Origin: Hyphomicrobiales bacterium
Lineage (GTDB): Bacteria > Pseudomonadota > Alphaproteobacteria > Rhizobiales > Rhizobiaceae
Assembly (NCBI GenBank): GCA_012842935.1
Contig: DUSC01000301.1
Coordinates: forward strand, 1-32,893
DNA: 32,893 bases
Direction of reading: 5' to 3'
Shown here: positions 1 to 7,834 of the stretch, piece by piece
Layout of the letters: each line of letters begins with the position of its first letter
How positions within the stretch are numbered: the first letter of the stretch is position 1
Translations under genes and position numbers: made by a program
Notes under the pieces: model-generated
The model's database searches: none
The model's input: only the letters and a program-made list of their open reading frames with translations
What the model was told of the DNA's origin: nothing

Positions 1-102
1 ACCGTCGACGGCCTCTGGAACGCCATCGGCCGCATCATCGACCTCTTCACCCCGGCAGAATGCCGAAACTACTTCGCTGCCGCAGGTTACGATGCAACGT
101 GA
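1..102 (+). pseudogene. IS630-family transposase, C-terminal tail (cut by window start)
   Basis: Reading frame 1 is open from the first base and stops with TGA at 100-102, giving 33 residues that begin [16 protein letters not shown] and end FAAAGYDAT. The pattern LW-x-x-I-G-x-I-x-D-L-F-x-P-x-E-C-x-N-Y-F-x-x-A-G-Y is the typical end of IS630-type DDE transposases of rhizobia. Only the tail is visible, so whether the element is intact or a remnant cannot be decided. The right end of the element should lie in 103-150, but I cannot define its terminal inverted repeat without the left end. The family call is by recognition of the tail only. Confidence 0.7.
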
Positions 103-205
103 TGGGATTCGGCTCTAGTTTTGACACAATAGGCATGTTACTGCTCATCTCGCGTTCGCCCGGACGGTCGGGCCGGGCTGGGGCTGCAGAGGAAAGAGGA
201 TTGCA

Positions 206-454
206 ATGCGTATCGTGTCTGGCGCGCTGGCCGCCGTACTCCTGTTCGCCACGAGCGCCTTCGCCGCCGAGGCCGAAGGCCGGATCAAGGCAATCGACCG
301 CGACAACTCGACGATCACACTCGACGACGGCAAGTCCTACAAGCTGCCGGGCGAGTTCGACGTCGACCAGTTGAAGGAAGGCATGGAGATCCTGCTCGCC
401 TACGACAAGGTCGGCGGAGAGAATCTGATCACCGACATGGAGCTTTCCGAATAG
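206..454 (+). CDS. DUF1344 small exported protein
   Basis: An 82-residue protein with a clear Sec signal peptide (residues 1-20, ending SAFA before AEAEG), followed by a compact domain of about 60 residues. The mature part starts EGRIKAIDRDNSTITLDDGKSYKLP, a beta-rich pattern I recognise as DUF1344, a periplasmic family common in Rhizobiales with no established function. The start is supported by AGAGG about 7 bases upstream of ATG. It lies directly after the transposase tail and is convergent with the phosphatase gene, 16 bp away. An exact TTGACA lies upstream in the 103-150 stretch but no good -10 follows it. A structural or metal/phosphate-related role is possible; nothing in the sequence decides it. 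Confidence 0.85.
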   Translation: MRIVSGALAAVLLFATSAFAAEAEGRIKAIDRDNSTITLDDGKSYKLPGEFDVDQLKEGMEILLAYDKVGGENLITDMELSE

Positions 455-470
455 CCGGCAGCACTGCCGG

Positions 471-1085
471 TCAGCTTGACGGGGCTTGCCCTCCGAGCCA
501 CACCAAAGCGCCGTCCTCGATGCGCAAGATCCGGTCCTGGGGAACGTCCATCATGGCGCATTCCTCCGGCGAAAGGCCGCCGACGATGCGGAAAACCGCT
601 CGGACGACGCCACCATGGGCGACGCAAACGGTGGGACGGTCGAGCGTTTCCAGCCAGTCCGACACGCGCAGGGCCAGCGTGGCATAGGTTTCCGCGCCCG
701 CGCCGGGCGGCAGGAAGTTCCATTTGTCCACGGAGCGCCGGGCGCGCGAGCCGGGTTGGCGCACTTCGAGTTCGGGATAGGTGAAGCCCTGCCAGTCGCC
801 GAAATGGATCTCCTTCAGCCGATCATCGGTGCGATAGTCGGTGGGATCGAGGCCCATGGCCGCGCGAATGCGCTCCATGGTCTCGCGGGTCCTGCGCAGG
901 GGGCTGGCCACGAAGTCGAAGCGCTGGGCATCATCGACGATAGTGGCCAGCAATTCGCCGTTCGCCGTCGCCTGCCGGCGACCGACATCGTTGATGTCAG
1001 TGTCCGCCTGGCCTTGCAGGCGCCTCTCGACGTTCCAGTCGGTCTGGCCGTGTCGAACCAGATAGACGAGCGGGAGCGTGCCCAT
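471..1085 (-). CDS. Histidine phosphatase family protein (phosphoglycerate mutase-like)
   Basis: A 204-residue cytoplasmic enzyme of the histidine phosphatase (2H) superfamily. The N-terminal LVRHGQTDWN motif carries the phospho-accepting histidine (about H12). A glutamate follows in EIHFGDWQG, and the second histidine lies in VCVAHGGVVR near residue 160. Genes of this type are often named gpmB-like, but many act as broad phosphatases, so true mutase activity is not assured. I chose the ATG at 1085. An in-frame TTG at 1094 would add three residues, but AGGGA sits only 2-3 bases before it and about 11 before the ATG. It follows fabI on the same strand after 34 bp and probably shares its transcript. 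Confidence 0.88.
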   Translation of the reverse strand: MGTLPLVYLVRHGQTDWNVERRLQGQADTDINDVGRRQATANGELLATIVDDAQRFDFVASPLRRTRETMERIRAAMGLDPTDYRTDDRLKEIHFGDWQGFTYPELEVRQPGSRARRSVDKWNFLPPGAGAETYATLALRVSDWLETLDRPTVCVAHGGVVRAVFRIVGGLSPEECAMMDVPQDRILRIEDGALVWLGGQAPSS

Positions 1086-1119
1086 CGGCCGCAATATCCC
1101 TGTCAGAGAGCAGGCGACG

Positions 1120-1938
1120 CTATTCCTTGACCACCGACAAGTCGGGCGCGTCTACCGACTTCATGCCGACGACGTGATAACCGGAATCGACGTGGTGCAC
1201 CTCGCCGGTCACGCCCCGAGACAGGTCGGACAGCAGATAGAGCCCGGCGTCGCCGACTTCCTCGATGGTCACGGTCCGCTTGAGCGGGGCGTTGTACTCG
1301 TTCCATTTCAGGATGTAGCGGAAGTCGCCGATGCCGGAAGCGGCAAGCGTCTTGATCGGGCCGGCGGAGATGGCGTTCACGCGGATCCTCGAACCGCCGA
1401 GGTCGACGGCGAGGTAGCGGACGCTCGCCTCGAGGGCCGCCTTGGCGACGCCCATGACATTGTAGTGAGGCATCACCTTCTCGGCGCCGTAATAGGTCAG
1501 CGTCACCAGAGAGCCGCCATTGGGCATGATGGCCTCGGCGCGCTTGGCGATCGTCGTGAAGGAATAGACGGAGATGTCCATGGTGCGCAGGAAATTCTCC
1601 CGCGAGGTCTCGATATAGCGGCCGTCGAGTTCTTCCTTGTCGGAAAAAGCGATGGCGTGGACGAGAAAGTCGATCGTTCCGAACGCCTTCTCGACGTTGG
1701 CGAAGACGGCGTCGAGCGACTCGGGCTCGGTGACGTCACAATGACCGGCGATGTACGCGCCGAGTTCGGCGGCGAGCGGCTCGACGCGCTTCCTGAACGC
1801 CTCGCCCTGGTAGGTCAGCGCGACCTTCGCGCCCTCGTCGGCGCAAGCCTTGGCGATACCCCAGGCGATGGACCGGTTGTTGGCGACGCCAAGAATGAGC
1901 CCGCGTTTGCCGGCCATCAGGCCGCTGCCGTTCGCCAT
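1120..1938 (-). CDS. fabI: Enoyl-[acyl-carrier-protein] reductase (NADH), FabI
   Basis: Last step of each type II fatty-acid elongation round: reduction of trans-2-enoyl-ACP. The 272-residue length matches FabI. The N terminus has the short-chain dehydrogenase cofactor region GLILGVANNRSIAWGIA (residues 13-29). The catalytic pair is in YNVMGVAK (Y159, K166, the Y-x6-K arrangement). The extra tyrosine at about 149 (LTYYG) matches the triclosan-contacting tyrosine of the family. I chose ATG 1938 because AGGGAG lies about 9 bases upstream and FabI proteins normally begin close to this point; an extension to 1983 is open but unsupported. It lies between a J-domain gene and the histidine phosphatase gene, all minus strand. 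A second fabI elsewhere is common in rhizobia and cannot be judged here. Confidence 0.96.
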   Translation of the reverse strand: MANGSGLMAGKRGLILGVANNRSIAWGIAKACADEGAKVALTYQGEAFRKRVEPLAAELGAYIAGHCDVTEPESLDAVFANVEKAFGTIDFLVHAIAFSDKEELDGRYIETSRENFLRTMDISVYSFTTIAKRAEAIMPNGGSLVTLTYYGAEKVMPHYNVMGVAKAALEASVRYLAVDLGGSRIRVNAISAGPIKTLAASGIGDFRYILKWNEYNAPLKRTVTIEEVGDAGLYLLSDLSRGVTGEVHHVDSGYHVVGMKSVDAPDLSVVKE

Positions 1939-2023
1939 GTGGACGCTCTCCCTGACCTGTCGTGCACGAACGCCGTATCGCACAGGCCATGACCGCCTTC
2001 AAGCCGGAGCCGCAGGACGGTTT

Positions 2024-2938
2024 CTAGGTGCTTCTGCGCCGCATCATCGCCTCGAGTTCGGGATCGGCGTCGGGCAACATGATGCGTACGTGAACGTAGA
2101 GGTCGCCGTGGCCACCCGCCTTCTCCGGCAGGCCCTTGCCGCGCAGGCGCAGGACCTTGTCCGAGCTCGACCAGGCCGGCACGTTGACCGCCAGCTTTCC
2201 GCTGGGAGTCTCGACCGGAAGCTTGGCGCCGAGCACGGCGTCACGCAGCGAAACAGGCAGGTCGACGTGCAGGTCGCGGCCTTCCACCGTGTAACGGGGA
2301 TGCCTGCGGAAGCGGATCTTGACCAGCGCATCGCCGGCACCGCCGGGGCCGGCCTCGCCCTGGCCCTTCAGCCGGATCGTCTGACCGTCCTCCACGTAGT
2401 GCGGAAGCTTGACCGCCAGCTTGCGGCCATCGGGAAAGACCGCTGTGACCTTGGCCGCCGCGGCAACTTCCTCGATCGTGACGTCGAGCGTGGCGTTGAG
2501 GTCGGCGCCGGCCGGCGGACGAGCACGACCGCCCGCCGCGCCGCGCTGCTGCGAGAAGGCGTGTCCGAAGAGATCGCCGAAGATGTCGCTGGCGTCAAAT
2601 CCGCCGGGGCCTGCGGAGCGGAACTCGAAACGCGTACCGCCAGGACCGGCCTGGCTGCGCCTGAATCCGGCGAACGGGTCGCCGCCTGCAGCATTTTCGA
2701 AGCCGTGGAAGCGCTGTTTGCCCTCAGCGTCGATCTCGCCGCGGTCGAAGGCGCTGCGCTTCTTCTCGTCGCCGACGATCTCGTACGCCTGACCTATCGC
2801 CGCGAAGCGGTCTTTGGCCTTGGCGTCGTTCGGATTCTGGTCCGGATGGTACTTCTTGGCGAGCTTGCGGTAGGCCGCCTTGATATCTTTCGCCGAGGCG
2901 TTCCTGGCAACGCCCAGCACCTCATAGGGATCGCGCAT
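2024..2938 (-). CDS. DnaJ/CbpA-like co-chaperone (J domain plus C-terminal domain)
   Basis: A 304-residue type II J protein that would stimulate DnaK ATPase and deliver substrates. The J domain spans residues 1-70 with the essential HPD tripeptide at 31-33 (KYHPDQNP). A Gly/Phe-rich linker runs from about 85 to 145. The C-terminal substrate-binding beta domains follow (about 145-295, including [16 protein letters not shown] and [16 protein letters not shown]). No CxxCxGxG zinc-finger repeats are present, so it is not DnaJ itself but resembles CbpA/DjlA-class proteins. An exact TATAAT -10 element lies about 35 bp upstream of the ATG, suggesting its own promoter. It precedes fabI on the same strand after 85 bp. 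Confidence 0.92.
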   Translation of the reverse strand: MRDPYEVLGVARNASAKDIKAAYRKLAKKYHPDQNPNDAKAKDRFAAIGQAYEIVGDEKKRSAFDRGEIDAEGKQRFHGFENAAGGDPFAGFRRSQAGPGGTRFEFRSAGPGGFDASDIFGDLFGHAFSQQRGAAGGRARPPAGADLNATLDVTIEEVAAAAKVTAVFPDGRKLAVKLPHYVEDGQTIRLKGQGEAGPGGAGDALVKIRFRRHPRYTVEGRDLHVDLPVSLRDAVLGAKLPVETPSGKLAVNVPAWSSSDKVLRLRGKGLPEKAGGHGDLYVHVRIMLPDADPELEAMMRRRST

Positions 2939-2972
2939 GCCGTTTTCTGCAGAAAGGGTGGATTCTTCGCTG

Positions 2973-2978
2973 ATTATA
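2973..2978 (-). promoter_or_regulatory. Probable -10 element of the J-domain gene
   Basis: On the minus strand the sequence reads GCATATAATCAGC, containing a perfect TATAAT, rare in this GC-rich DNA. It sits 35 bp before the start codon at 2938, so transcription would begin near 2966. No good -35 hexamer is found at 16-18 bp spacing (GAATTT is the closest), and I see no heat-shock sigma-32 pattern despite the chaperone-like product. Confidence 0.45.
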
Positions 2979-3042
2979 TGCGGTCAGCTAGGAACAAATT
3001 CCAGTACCCAAAACACCCGCCGCCGCCTTTTTGCTAGCCGGA

Positions 3043-3513
3043 TCAACCTTCCTGGAACGAGCTGACCTGCCACAGGTCGCCGACGACCCGGCAGATCTCG
3101 CCGGTGTAGCGCTTGACCCCGTCGAAACTCTCCCGTGAAGTGACGAAGCGACGGCACGGCATGTCTTTCCGCATGGTCTCGACCAGGGCGATCACCGAGC
3201 CGCGCGAACCGGTGCGGTCGTTCGCCCAGGCAAGTCCCGACTTGCGCACCGACGCGGGATCGGCCGAGGAAACCGCGTCGCGGATCGTGAACTGGTCTGA
3301 AAGGAGTATGTCGTTCGGCTGCAGCGCCGCCGGAGCCACGGATCCGGTGACGGCTCCCTCGTCCACCGCCGCCTTGCGCAGATCGATGCCGCCGGCGCAA
3401 CCCGCAAGGACAACGGCAAGCGCCTGGGCTGCGAGCAGAAACAGCGGTTTGCCAGGGCGGCGGGTGAACGGGCTGCCGCCGCAGCGTTCCGAGCCTTGCG
3501 TTTCATGCGGCAA
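3043..3513 (-). CDS. Small lipoprotein, RT0821/Lpp0805 surface-protein type
   Basis: A 156-residue protein with an N-terminal basic stretch, a hydrophobic core ([13 protein letters not shown]) and a lipobox LAGC with the lipid-accepting cysteine at about 39. It is therefore predicted to be exported and anchored in a membrane by lipid. The C-terminal half ([16 protein letters not shown], then [14 protein letters not shown]) resembles the conserved tail of RT0821/Lpp0805 family surface proteins of Rhizobiales, whose function is not established. The frame starts with TTG at 3513, and GGGAG lies 8 bases upstream, which supports this unusual start; no in-frame ATG or GTG precedes the lipobox. It is divergent from pdxH with only about 42 bp between the two start codons, so the promoters must overlap or lie inside genes. 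Confidence 0.75.
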   Translation of the reverse strand: MPHETQGSERCGGSPFTRRPGKPLFLLAAQALAVVLAGCAGGIDLRKAAVDEGAVTGSVAPAALQPNDILLSDQFTIRDAVSSADPASVRKSGLAWANDRTGSRGSVIALVETMRKDMPCRRFVTSRESFDGVKRYTGEICRVVGDLWQVSSFQEG

Positions 3514-3555
3514 TCGGCCATCTCCCGCATCGGCTTCACAGTGCGAGCGTCGACT

Positions 3556-4173
3556 ATGGGCGAAACAGGGTTAACAAGCGGTGACTTCACCGAAAGCAAC
3601 GAGCCCTTCCGCCTGTTTGGCGAATGGCTGGCCGACGCGACGGAGCACGAGCCGAACGACCCGAACGCGGTAGCGCTGGCAACCGTCGACGAGGACGGAC
3701 TGCCGAACGTGCGCATGGTGCTCCTGAAGGGCTTCGACGCGGCGGGCTTCGTCTTCTACACGAATTTCGAGAGCGCAAAAGGTAGCGAGATCCTGGGGCA
3801 GCGCAAGGCCGCGATGTGCTTCCACTGGAAGTCGCTGCGCCGGCAGGTGAGACTGCGCGGGATCGTCGAGATCGTCGGCGACGCGGAAGCCGACGCCTAT
3901 TTCGCCTCGCGGCCGCGCGGCAGCCGGATCGGCGCCTGGGCCTCGAAGCAGTCACGGCCACTGGAAGGCCGCTTCGCGCTGGAACGCGCGGTCGCGGAAT
4001 ATGCCGCCCGTTTCGCTATCGGCGAGATCCCGCGTCCGCCCTACTGGTCGGGCTTCCGCATCGTGCCGAAGACAATCGAATTCTGGCACGACCGTCCGTT
4101 CCGGCTGCACGACCGCATCGTCTTCTCGCGCCGGGACGACGGCGGTTGGGACAGGACGCGCCTGTTCCCGTGA
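3556..4173 (+). CDS. pdxH: Pyridoxamine/pyridoxine 5'-phosphate oxidase
   Basis: FMN enzyme that oxidises pyridoxine or pyridoxamine phosphate to pyridoxal 5'-phosphate, in the final step and salvage route of vitamin B6 synthesis. At 205 residues it is close to the family's usual 200-220. Characteristic stretches are [25 protein letters not shown] (FMN binding, about residues 35-60), [41 protein letters not shown], and the C-terminal block [12 protein letters not shown] with FRLHDR. The frame is open further upstream (to 3496), but [11 protein letters not shown] at 3556 matches the usual N terminus; no strong ribosome site is visible there. It is convergent with the gntR gene 9 bp downstream. 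The pdxH-dnaJ-fabI neighbourhood is common in rhizobia. Confidence 0.95.
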   Translation: MGETGLTSGDFTESNEPFRLFGEWLADATEHEPNDPNAVALATVDEDGLPNVRMVLLKGFDAAGFVFYTNFESAKGSEILGQRKAAMCFHWKSLRRQVRLRGIVEIVGDAEADAYFASRPRGSRIGAWASKQSRPLEGRFALERAVAEYAARFAIGEIPRPPYWSGFRIVPKTIEFWHDRPFRLHDRIVFSRRDDGGWDRTRLFP

Positions 4174-4182
4174 TCCGACGCC

Positions 4183-4905
4183 TCACGCGGCGAAGAAGGC
4201 CGGGTGCTCGACCGCCAGTTTCGGCAGCGAGATGAGGATTTCCGACAGGTGCTCGCGCATCGCGCGCTCCGCGCGCTCGGGCGAATGCGCGGCGATCGCC
4301 GCGACGATCGCCCGGTGCTGCTCGATGATGATGTCGAGCGGGGTCGCCTGTGGCAGCGACAGGTAGCGGACGCGGTCCATCTGCGCCTTCAGTCCCTCGA
4401 TGACCCGCCATGCGTCGACGCAGTCGGCGCTGCGGGCGATCGCCTGATGAAAAGCTTCGTCGAGCCTCAGGAAGGCGACGTTGTCACCGCTTTTCGCCAC
4501 GGCCTGCTGCTCGCCGACCAGCGACTCCATGCCGGCGACATCGGCGGCGGCCGCGTCGATCGCCGCCTTGCGCACGATCGCGACCTCGATCGCCTCGCGC
4601 AGGAAGCGTGCGTTCTCGACGTCGCGCCTGGAGATAAGACGCACGAAGGTGCCGCGCTGCGGTCGGATCTCGACCAGACCCGCCTCGGCGAGCTTGATGA
4701 AGGCTTCGCGCACGGGCTGTCGGGAAACGCCGAGCTGGCGCGCGATCTCGGCCTCGGACAGCGGATTGCCGGGGCGAAACTGCAACTGCACGATCGCCTG
4801 GCGCACGGTCTCGTAGACCCGGCTGCCGATGGTGGCCTGGCGCAGCGACCGGCTGTCGGCGGCGAGCGCCGGGAGTTCGTAGTCAAGCGTCATGTTGACA
4901 GTCAT
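4183..4905 (-). CDS. GntR-family regulator, FCD (FadR) subfamily
   Basis: A 240-residue transcription factor. A winged-helix DNA-binding domain occupies residues 25-92 (SRVYETVRQAIVQLQFRPG, then LSEAEIARQLGVSRQPVREA). It is followed by an all-helical FCD ligand domain (about 97-222). The FCD metal/ligand residues can be seen as D and H in RLDEAFHQAI, H in EQHRAIV and H in MREHL. It is divergent from dctPQM-uxuA, so the simplest inference is that it represses this operon and is released by a sugar acid such as mannonate or a relative. Two start codons fit: ATG 4905 and ATG 4893; neither has a strong ribosome site. Phased TACT repeats lie directly beside its start. The effector is unknown. Confidence 0.92.
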   Translation of the reverse strand: MTVNMTLDYELPALAADSRSLRQATIGSRVYETVRQAIVQLQFRPGNPLSEAEIARQLGVSRQPVREAFIKLAEAGLVEIRPQRGTFVRLISRRDVENARFLREAIEVAIVRKAAIDAAAADVAGMESLVGEQQAVAKSGDNVAFLRLDEAFHQAIARSADCVDAWRVIEGLKAQMDRVRYLSLPQATPLDIIIEQHRAIVAAIAAHSPERAERAMREHLSEILISLPKLAVEHPAFFAA

Positions 4906-4927
4906 ATACTACCATACTAGCCTACTG
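4895..4927 (+). promoter_or_regulatory. Divergent gntR/dctP promoter with phased TACT repeats
   Basis: A perfect TTGACA at 4895-4900 is followed after 17 bp by TAGCCT (4918-4923), a weak -10, giving a plausible plus-strand promoter for dctP. The spacer holds ATACTA at 4906-4911 and ATACTA at 4914-4919, and the related CTACTG follows at 4922-4927: three nTACTn units with 8-bp period. Such placement would suit an operator for the neighbouring GntR protein. Most known GntR/FCD operators are inverted repeats, so the assignment is inference. Confidence 0.4.
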
Positions 4928-4971
4928 AAAGCGGCAATCTCGATTTTCGGTCCGCGTTCTGGGAGGAACAC

Positions 4972-5946
4972 ATGAAGCACACGTCATTGATGGCGTTCTT
5001 GGTCGGAGCCGTAGCGCTCTTTTCTGCGACTGCCTATGCGGCAGACCACACGCTGAGCATCAACACCGCCCTTAACACCAACGATCCTCTGTACAAAGGG
5101 CTGGAGAGTTTCCGCGACGCGGTGGCCGAGCGGTCCAAGGGCGCGATCGAGGTGAAGCTGTTTCCGAACTCGCAGCTCGGACCCGACGAGGACGTGCTGG
5201 AGCAAGCCCGCGCCGGCGCCCCGGTCGCGGTGGTCGTCGACGGCGTCCGCCTCGCCGTCTTCCAGAAGGAGTTCGGCGTGCTCGGCGCACCGTACCTGGC
5301 GACCGGCTACACCGGCATCCGCAAGGTCGTCACCTCGCCGCTGTTCGAGGAGTGGGTGAAGAAGCTGCACGATGCGTCGGGTCACCAGGTGCTGTCGTTC
5401 AACTGGTGGCAGGGCGAGCGCGAGTTGTGGACCAACAAGCCGATCACCAAGCCCGAGGACCTCGCCGGCATCCGCATGCGCACGCCGGGCGCGCCCGTCT
5501 GGGTCGAGACCGTGAAGGCGATGGGCGCCACGCCGACGCCGATGCCCTATGCCGAAGTCTACTCGGCTCTGCAGCAGAACGTCATCGACGCCGTCGAGGC
5601 GCAGCTTCCCGCCGGGCGCGGCTCGAAGCTCTTCGAGGTCACAAAACACCTCACCAAGACGCACCACATCAACCTGATCACCGGCCTCGTCACCAGCGCC
5701 GGCTGGTTCGACAGCCTGCCGGCCGAGCTGCAGACGATCCTGCGCGAGGAGGCTCTGAAGGCCGGCGACGTCGCCTCACACGGCACCGAGGACTCTCTCG
5801 CCAAGATCGAGGAAGAGCTGAAGGCGGCCGGCATGACCGTCGCAGAACCAGACCTCGCGCCGTTCCGCGCCGCGACGGCCGGCGTCTATGATACGCTGGG
5901 CTACGGCGAACTGCGCGACACGCTGCAGAAGATCGCCGCCGAATAA
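4972..5946 (+). CDS. dctP: TRAP transporter substrate-binding protein (DctP family)
   Basis: Periplasmic solute receptor of a tripartite ATP-independent periplasmic transporter. The 324 residues start with a signal peptide (1-23, ending AYA before ADHTL). The DctP fold follows: FPNSQLGPDEDVLEQARAG (65-83), GIRMRTPG with the conserved arginine (about R170) that normally binds the substrate carboxylate, and ALQQNVIDAVEAQL (199-212). The start codon has a strong GGGAGG about 6 bases upstream. It is the first gene of dctP-dctQ-dctM-uxuA and is separated from dctQ by a strong hairpin. The uxuA context suggests a sugar acid such as mannonate, a hexuronate or an aldonate as ligand; the sequence alone does not identify it. 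Confidence 0.94.
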   Translation: MKHTSLMAFLVGAVALFSATAYAADHTLSINTALNTNDPLYKGLESFRDAVAERSKGAIEVKLFPNSQLGPDEDVLEQARAGAPVAVVVDGVRLAVFQKEFGVLGAPYLATGYTGIRKVVTSPLFEEWVKKLHDASGHQVLSFNWWQGERELWTNKPITKPEDLAGIRMRTPGAPVWVETVKAMGATPTPMPYAEVYSALQQNVIDAVEAQLPAGRGSKLFEVTKHLTKTHHINLITGLVTSAGWFDSLPAELQTILREEALKAGDVASHGTEDSLAKIEEELKAAGMTVAEPDLAPFRAATAGVYDTLGYGELRDTLQKIAAE

Positions 5947-5959
5947 CACCGGCCAACCC

Positions 5960-5985
5960 GCGGGCGCGCTGTCACGCGCGCCCGC
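5960..5985 (+). terminator. Intercistronic hairpin between dctP and dctQ
   Basis: GCGGGCGCGC at 5960-5969 and GCGCGCCCGC at 5976-5985 form a perfect 10-bp GC stem with a 6-base loop. It begins 13 bp after the dctP stop and ends 23 bp before the dctQ start. No T tract follows, so it is not a standard intrinsic terminator. More likely it protects the 3' end of dctP mRNA or attenuates read-through, keeping the binding protein in excess over the membrane subunits. Confidence 0.65.
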
Positions 5986-6008
5986 CCTCGCCCATTGGGG
6001 AGCGGCGC

Positions 6009-6527
6009 ATGCTCAAACGGCTCGCCCAGATCGAATTCCTCGTCGCCTCGCTGCTGCTCGGCATCATCGTCGTCCTCGTTTTCGCCGCGGCAATCATGCG
6101 CTTCTTCGGCCATCCGCTGATCTGGTCGGTCGACATGGCGCAGCTCCTGTTCATCTGGCTGTGCTTCTTCGGCGCCACAAGAGCGATGCGCGAGAAGGGC
6201 CATCTCGGAATCGACATCCTCGTACGCCACCTTCCGCCCCCGCTGAGGCTGCGTCTGGAGGTCGTCCTGACGCTGCTCGTGCTCGTCTTCCTCGGCCTGC
6301 TCGCCTACGAGGGCTACCGGCTGACCATGCTCAACCGCCAGCGGCTGTTCGGCGACAGCGGCCTCTCCTATGCCTGGGTGACGGCCTCGGTCCCGATCGG
6401 CTGCCTGATGATCGGCGCCGCACTGATCAACAATCTGCTGCGCGCCGTCGCCGCAACGCGCGGCGGCGACGTCCAGTTCGTCTATTCACGCGTCGACGGC
6501 GACGCCCAGCCCGCCTCGGAGTTGTGA
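6009..6527 (+). CDS. dctQ: TRAP transporter small membrane subunit (DctQ family)
   Basis: A 172-residue integral membrane protein with four predicted helices: about 9-32 (FLVASLLLGIIVVLVFAAAIM), 38-56 (SVDMAQLLFIWLCFFGAT), 82-104 (LRLEVVLTLLVLVFLGLLAY) and 124-148. Between helices 1 and 2 is the typical DctQ segment RFFGHPLIWSVDMAQLLFIW. With DctM it forms the membrane part of the TRAP transporter, which uses a sodium gradient rather than ATP in characterised members. The ribosome site is a modest GGGGAG about 6-7 bases upstream. The stop codon is one base from the dctM start, so the two are probably translationally coupled. Confidence 0.92.
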   Translation: MLKRLAQIEFLVASLLLGIIVVLVFAAAIMRFFGHPLIWSVDMAQLLFIWLCFFGATRAMREKGHLGIDILVRHLPPPLRLRLEVVLTLLVLVFLGLLAYEGYRLTMLNRQRLFGDSGLSYAWVTASVPIGCLMIGAALINNLLRAVAATRGGDVQFVYSRVDGDAQPASEL

Positions 6528-6528
6528 C

Positions 6529-7809
6529 GTGGCGCTGCTCACGATCGTCTTCTTCGTCCTGATGTTTCTCGGCCTGCCGGTTGCCTTCGCGATCGGCATC
6601 TCGGGCTTCGTCTTCTTCGCCACCGACCCGACCATGCCGATGTCGATCGGCGTGCAGAAGATTGCCACGATGAGCCAGAGCTTCCCGCTGCTCGCCGTGC
6701 CCTTCTTCGTCTTCGCCGGCCACCTGATGAACGAGAGCGGCATCACCGACCGCCTGTTCCGCTTCTCCCACGTCGCCGTGGGATGGATGGCGGGCGGACT
6801 CGCCCAGGTGGCGATCGTGCTGTCGACCGTGATGGGCGGCGTCTCGGGGTCGGCGGTCGCCGACGCCGCGATGGAGGCGCGCATCCTCGGCCCGACCATG
6901 GTGGCCAAAGGCTACGGCAAGGGCTTTTCTGCCGCGGCGATTGCGGTCGGCTCGCTGATCACCGCGACCATACCGCCGTCGATCGGGCTGATCCTCTACG
7001 GCTACATCGGCAATGTCTCGATCGGGCGGCTGTTCGTCGCCGGCATCATGCCCGGCCTGTTGATGATGGTCGCCCTGATGACGACCACCTACGTCATCGC
7101 CAGGCGGCGCAACTACGTCGTCACCGACAGCGAGCGGCCGACGGTGAGGGCACTGCTGGCAGCGACCTGGGGGGCGAAGTGGGCGCTGTTCTTCCCCATC
7201 GCGCTGGTGCTGACCATCCGCGGCGGCTTCTTCACCCCCTCGGAAGTCGGCGCGTTCGCTGTTGTCTACGCCGTCCTCGTCGGCTTCCTCGCCCACCGCG
7301 AACTCGACTTCGAGAAGGTGAAGCGGGCCTTCGCCCACGCCATCTCGGATATCGGCCTGATCATGATCATCATCCTGATGTCGGGCATGGTCGGCTTCGC
7401 CATCATCTACCTGCAGGTTCCGCAAGGCATCTCCGAATGGATGCTGACCGGTGTCGAGGAGCCGCACCTGATCGTGCTCCTCATCCTGTTCTTCCTGCTC
7501 GTCGCCGGCTGTTTCATCGAGAGCACCGTGCTGGTCCTGCTGCTCACCCCGATCTTCGTCCCGATCGTCACCCAGATCGGCATCGATCCGGTGCATTTCG
7601 GAATCCTGATGATGTCGATCGTGACGCTGGGCGGGATGACGCCGCCGGTCGGCGTGGCGATGTTCGCGGTCTGCTCGCTGATGAACGTGCGGATCGAGGA
7701 ATATACCGTCGAGGCGCTGCCGTTCATCGCCACGATCGTCGGCCTGATCATGGTCCTGCTGTTCTTGCCCAGTCTCGTGCTTTGGCTCCCCAACCTCGCC
7801 TTCGGCTGA
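6529..7809 (+). CDS. dctM: TRAP transporter large permease subunit (DctM family)
   Basis: A 426-residue polytopic permease with about 11-12 hydrophobic segments along its whole length, the usual size of DctM. Family signatures include FLGLPVAFAIGISG near the N terminus, VSGSAVADAAMEARILGP (about 104-121) and GGMTPPVGVAMFAVCS near residue 365. The start is GTG at 6529, one base after the dctQ stop; no ATG is available near the conserved N terminus. It carries the substrate across the inner membrane with DctQ after delivery by DctP. It is 25 bp upstream of uxuA in the same operon. Confidence 0.95.
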   Translation: MALLTIVFFVLMFLGLPVAFAIGISGFVFFATDPTMPMSIGVQKIATMSQSFPLLAVPFFVFAGHLMNESGITDRLFRFSHVAVGWMAGGLAQVAIVLSTVMGGVSGSAVADAAMEARILGPTMVAKGYGKGFSAAAIAVGSLITATIPPSIGLILYGYIGNVSIGRLFVAGIMPGLLMMVALMTTTYVIARRRNYVVTDSERPTVRALLAATWGAKWALFFPIALVLTIRGGFFTPSEVGAFAVVYAVLVGFLAHRELDFEKVKRAFAHAISDIGLIMIIILMSGMVGFAIIYLQVPQGISEWMLTGVEEPHLIVLLILFFLLVAGCFIESTVLVLLLTPIFVPIVTQIGIDPVHFGILMMSIVTLGGMTPPVGVAMFAVCSLMNVRIEEYTVEALPFIATIVGLIMVLLFLPSLVLWLPNLAFG

Positions 7810-7834
7810 CTACGAGCACCATGCGGAGCCTCCA

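Noticed and set aside
60-374. 104-codon plus-strand frame over the DUF1344 gene start
   Set aside because: Overlaps the real gene in another frame, begins inside the transposase tail and has Ser/Arg-rich nonsense composition.
4906-4919. Reading ATACTACCATACTA as a classical GntR palindrome
   Set aside because: The two halves are direct, not inverted, repeats; only CTA/TAG ends are symmetric, so it is reported as a phased repeat.
6427-7596. 389-codon minus-strand frame opposite dctM
   Set aside because: Very rich in Asp, His and Gln because it mirrors hydrophobic codons of the permease; typical shadow of membrane-protein genes.
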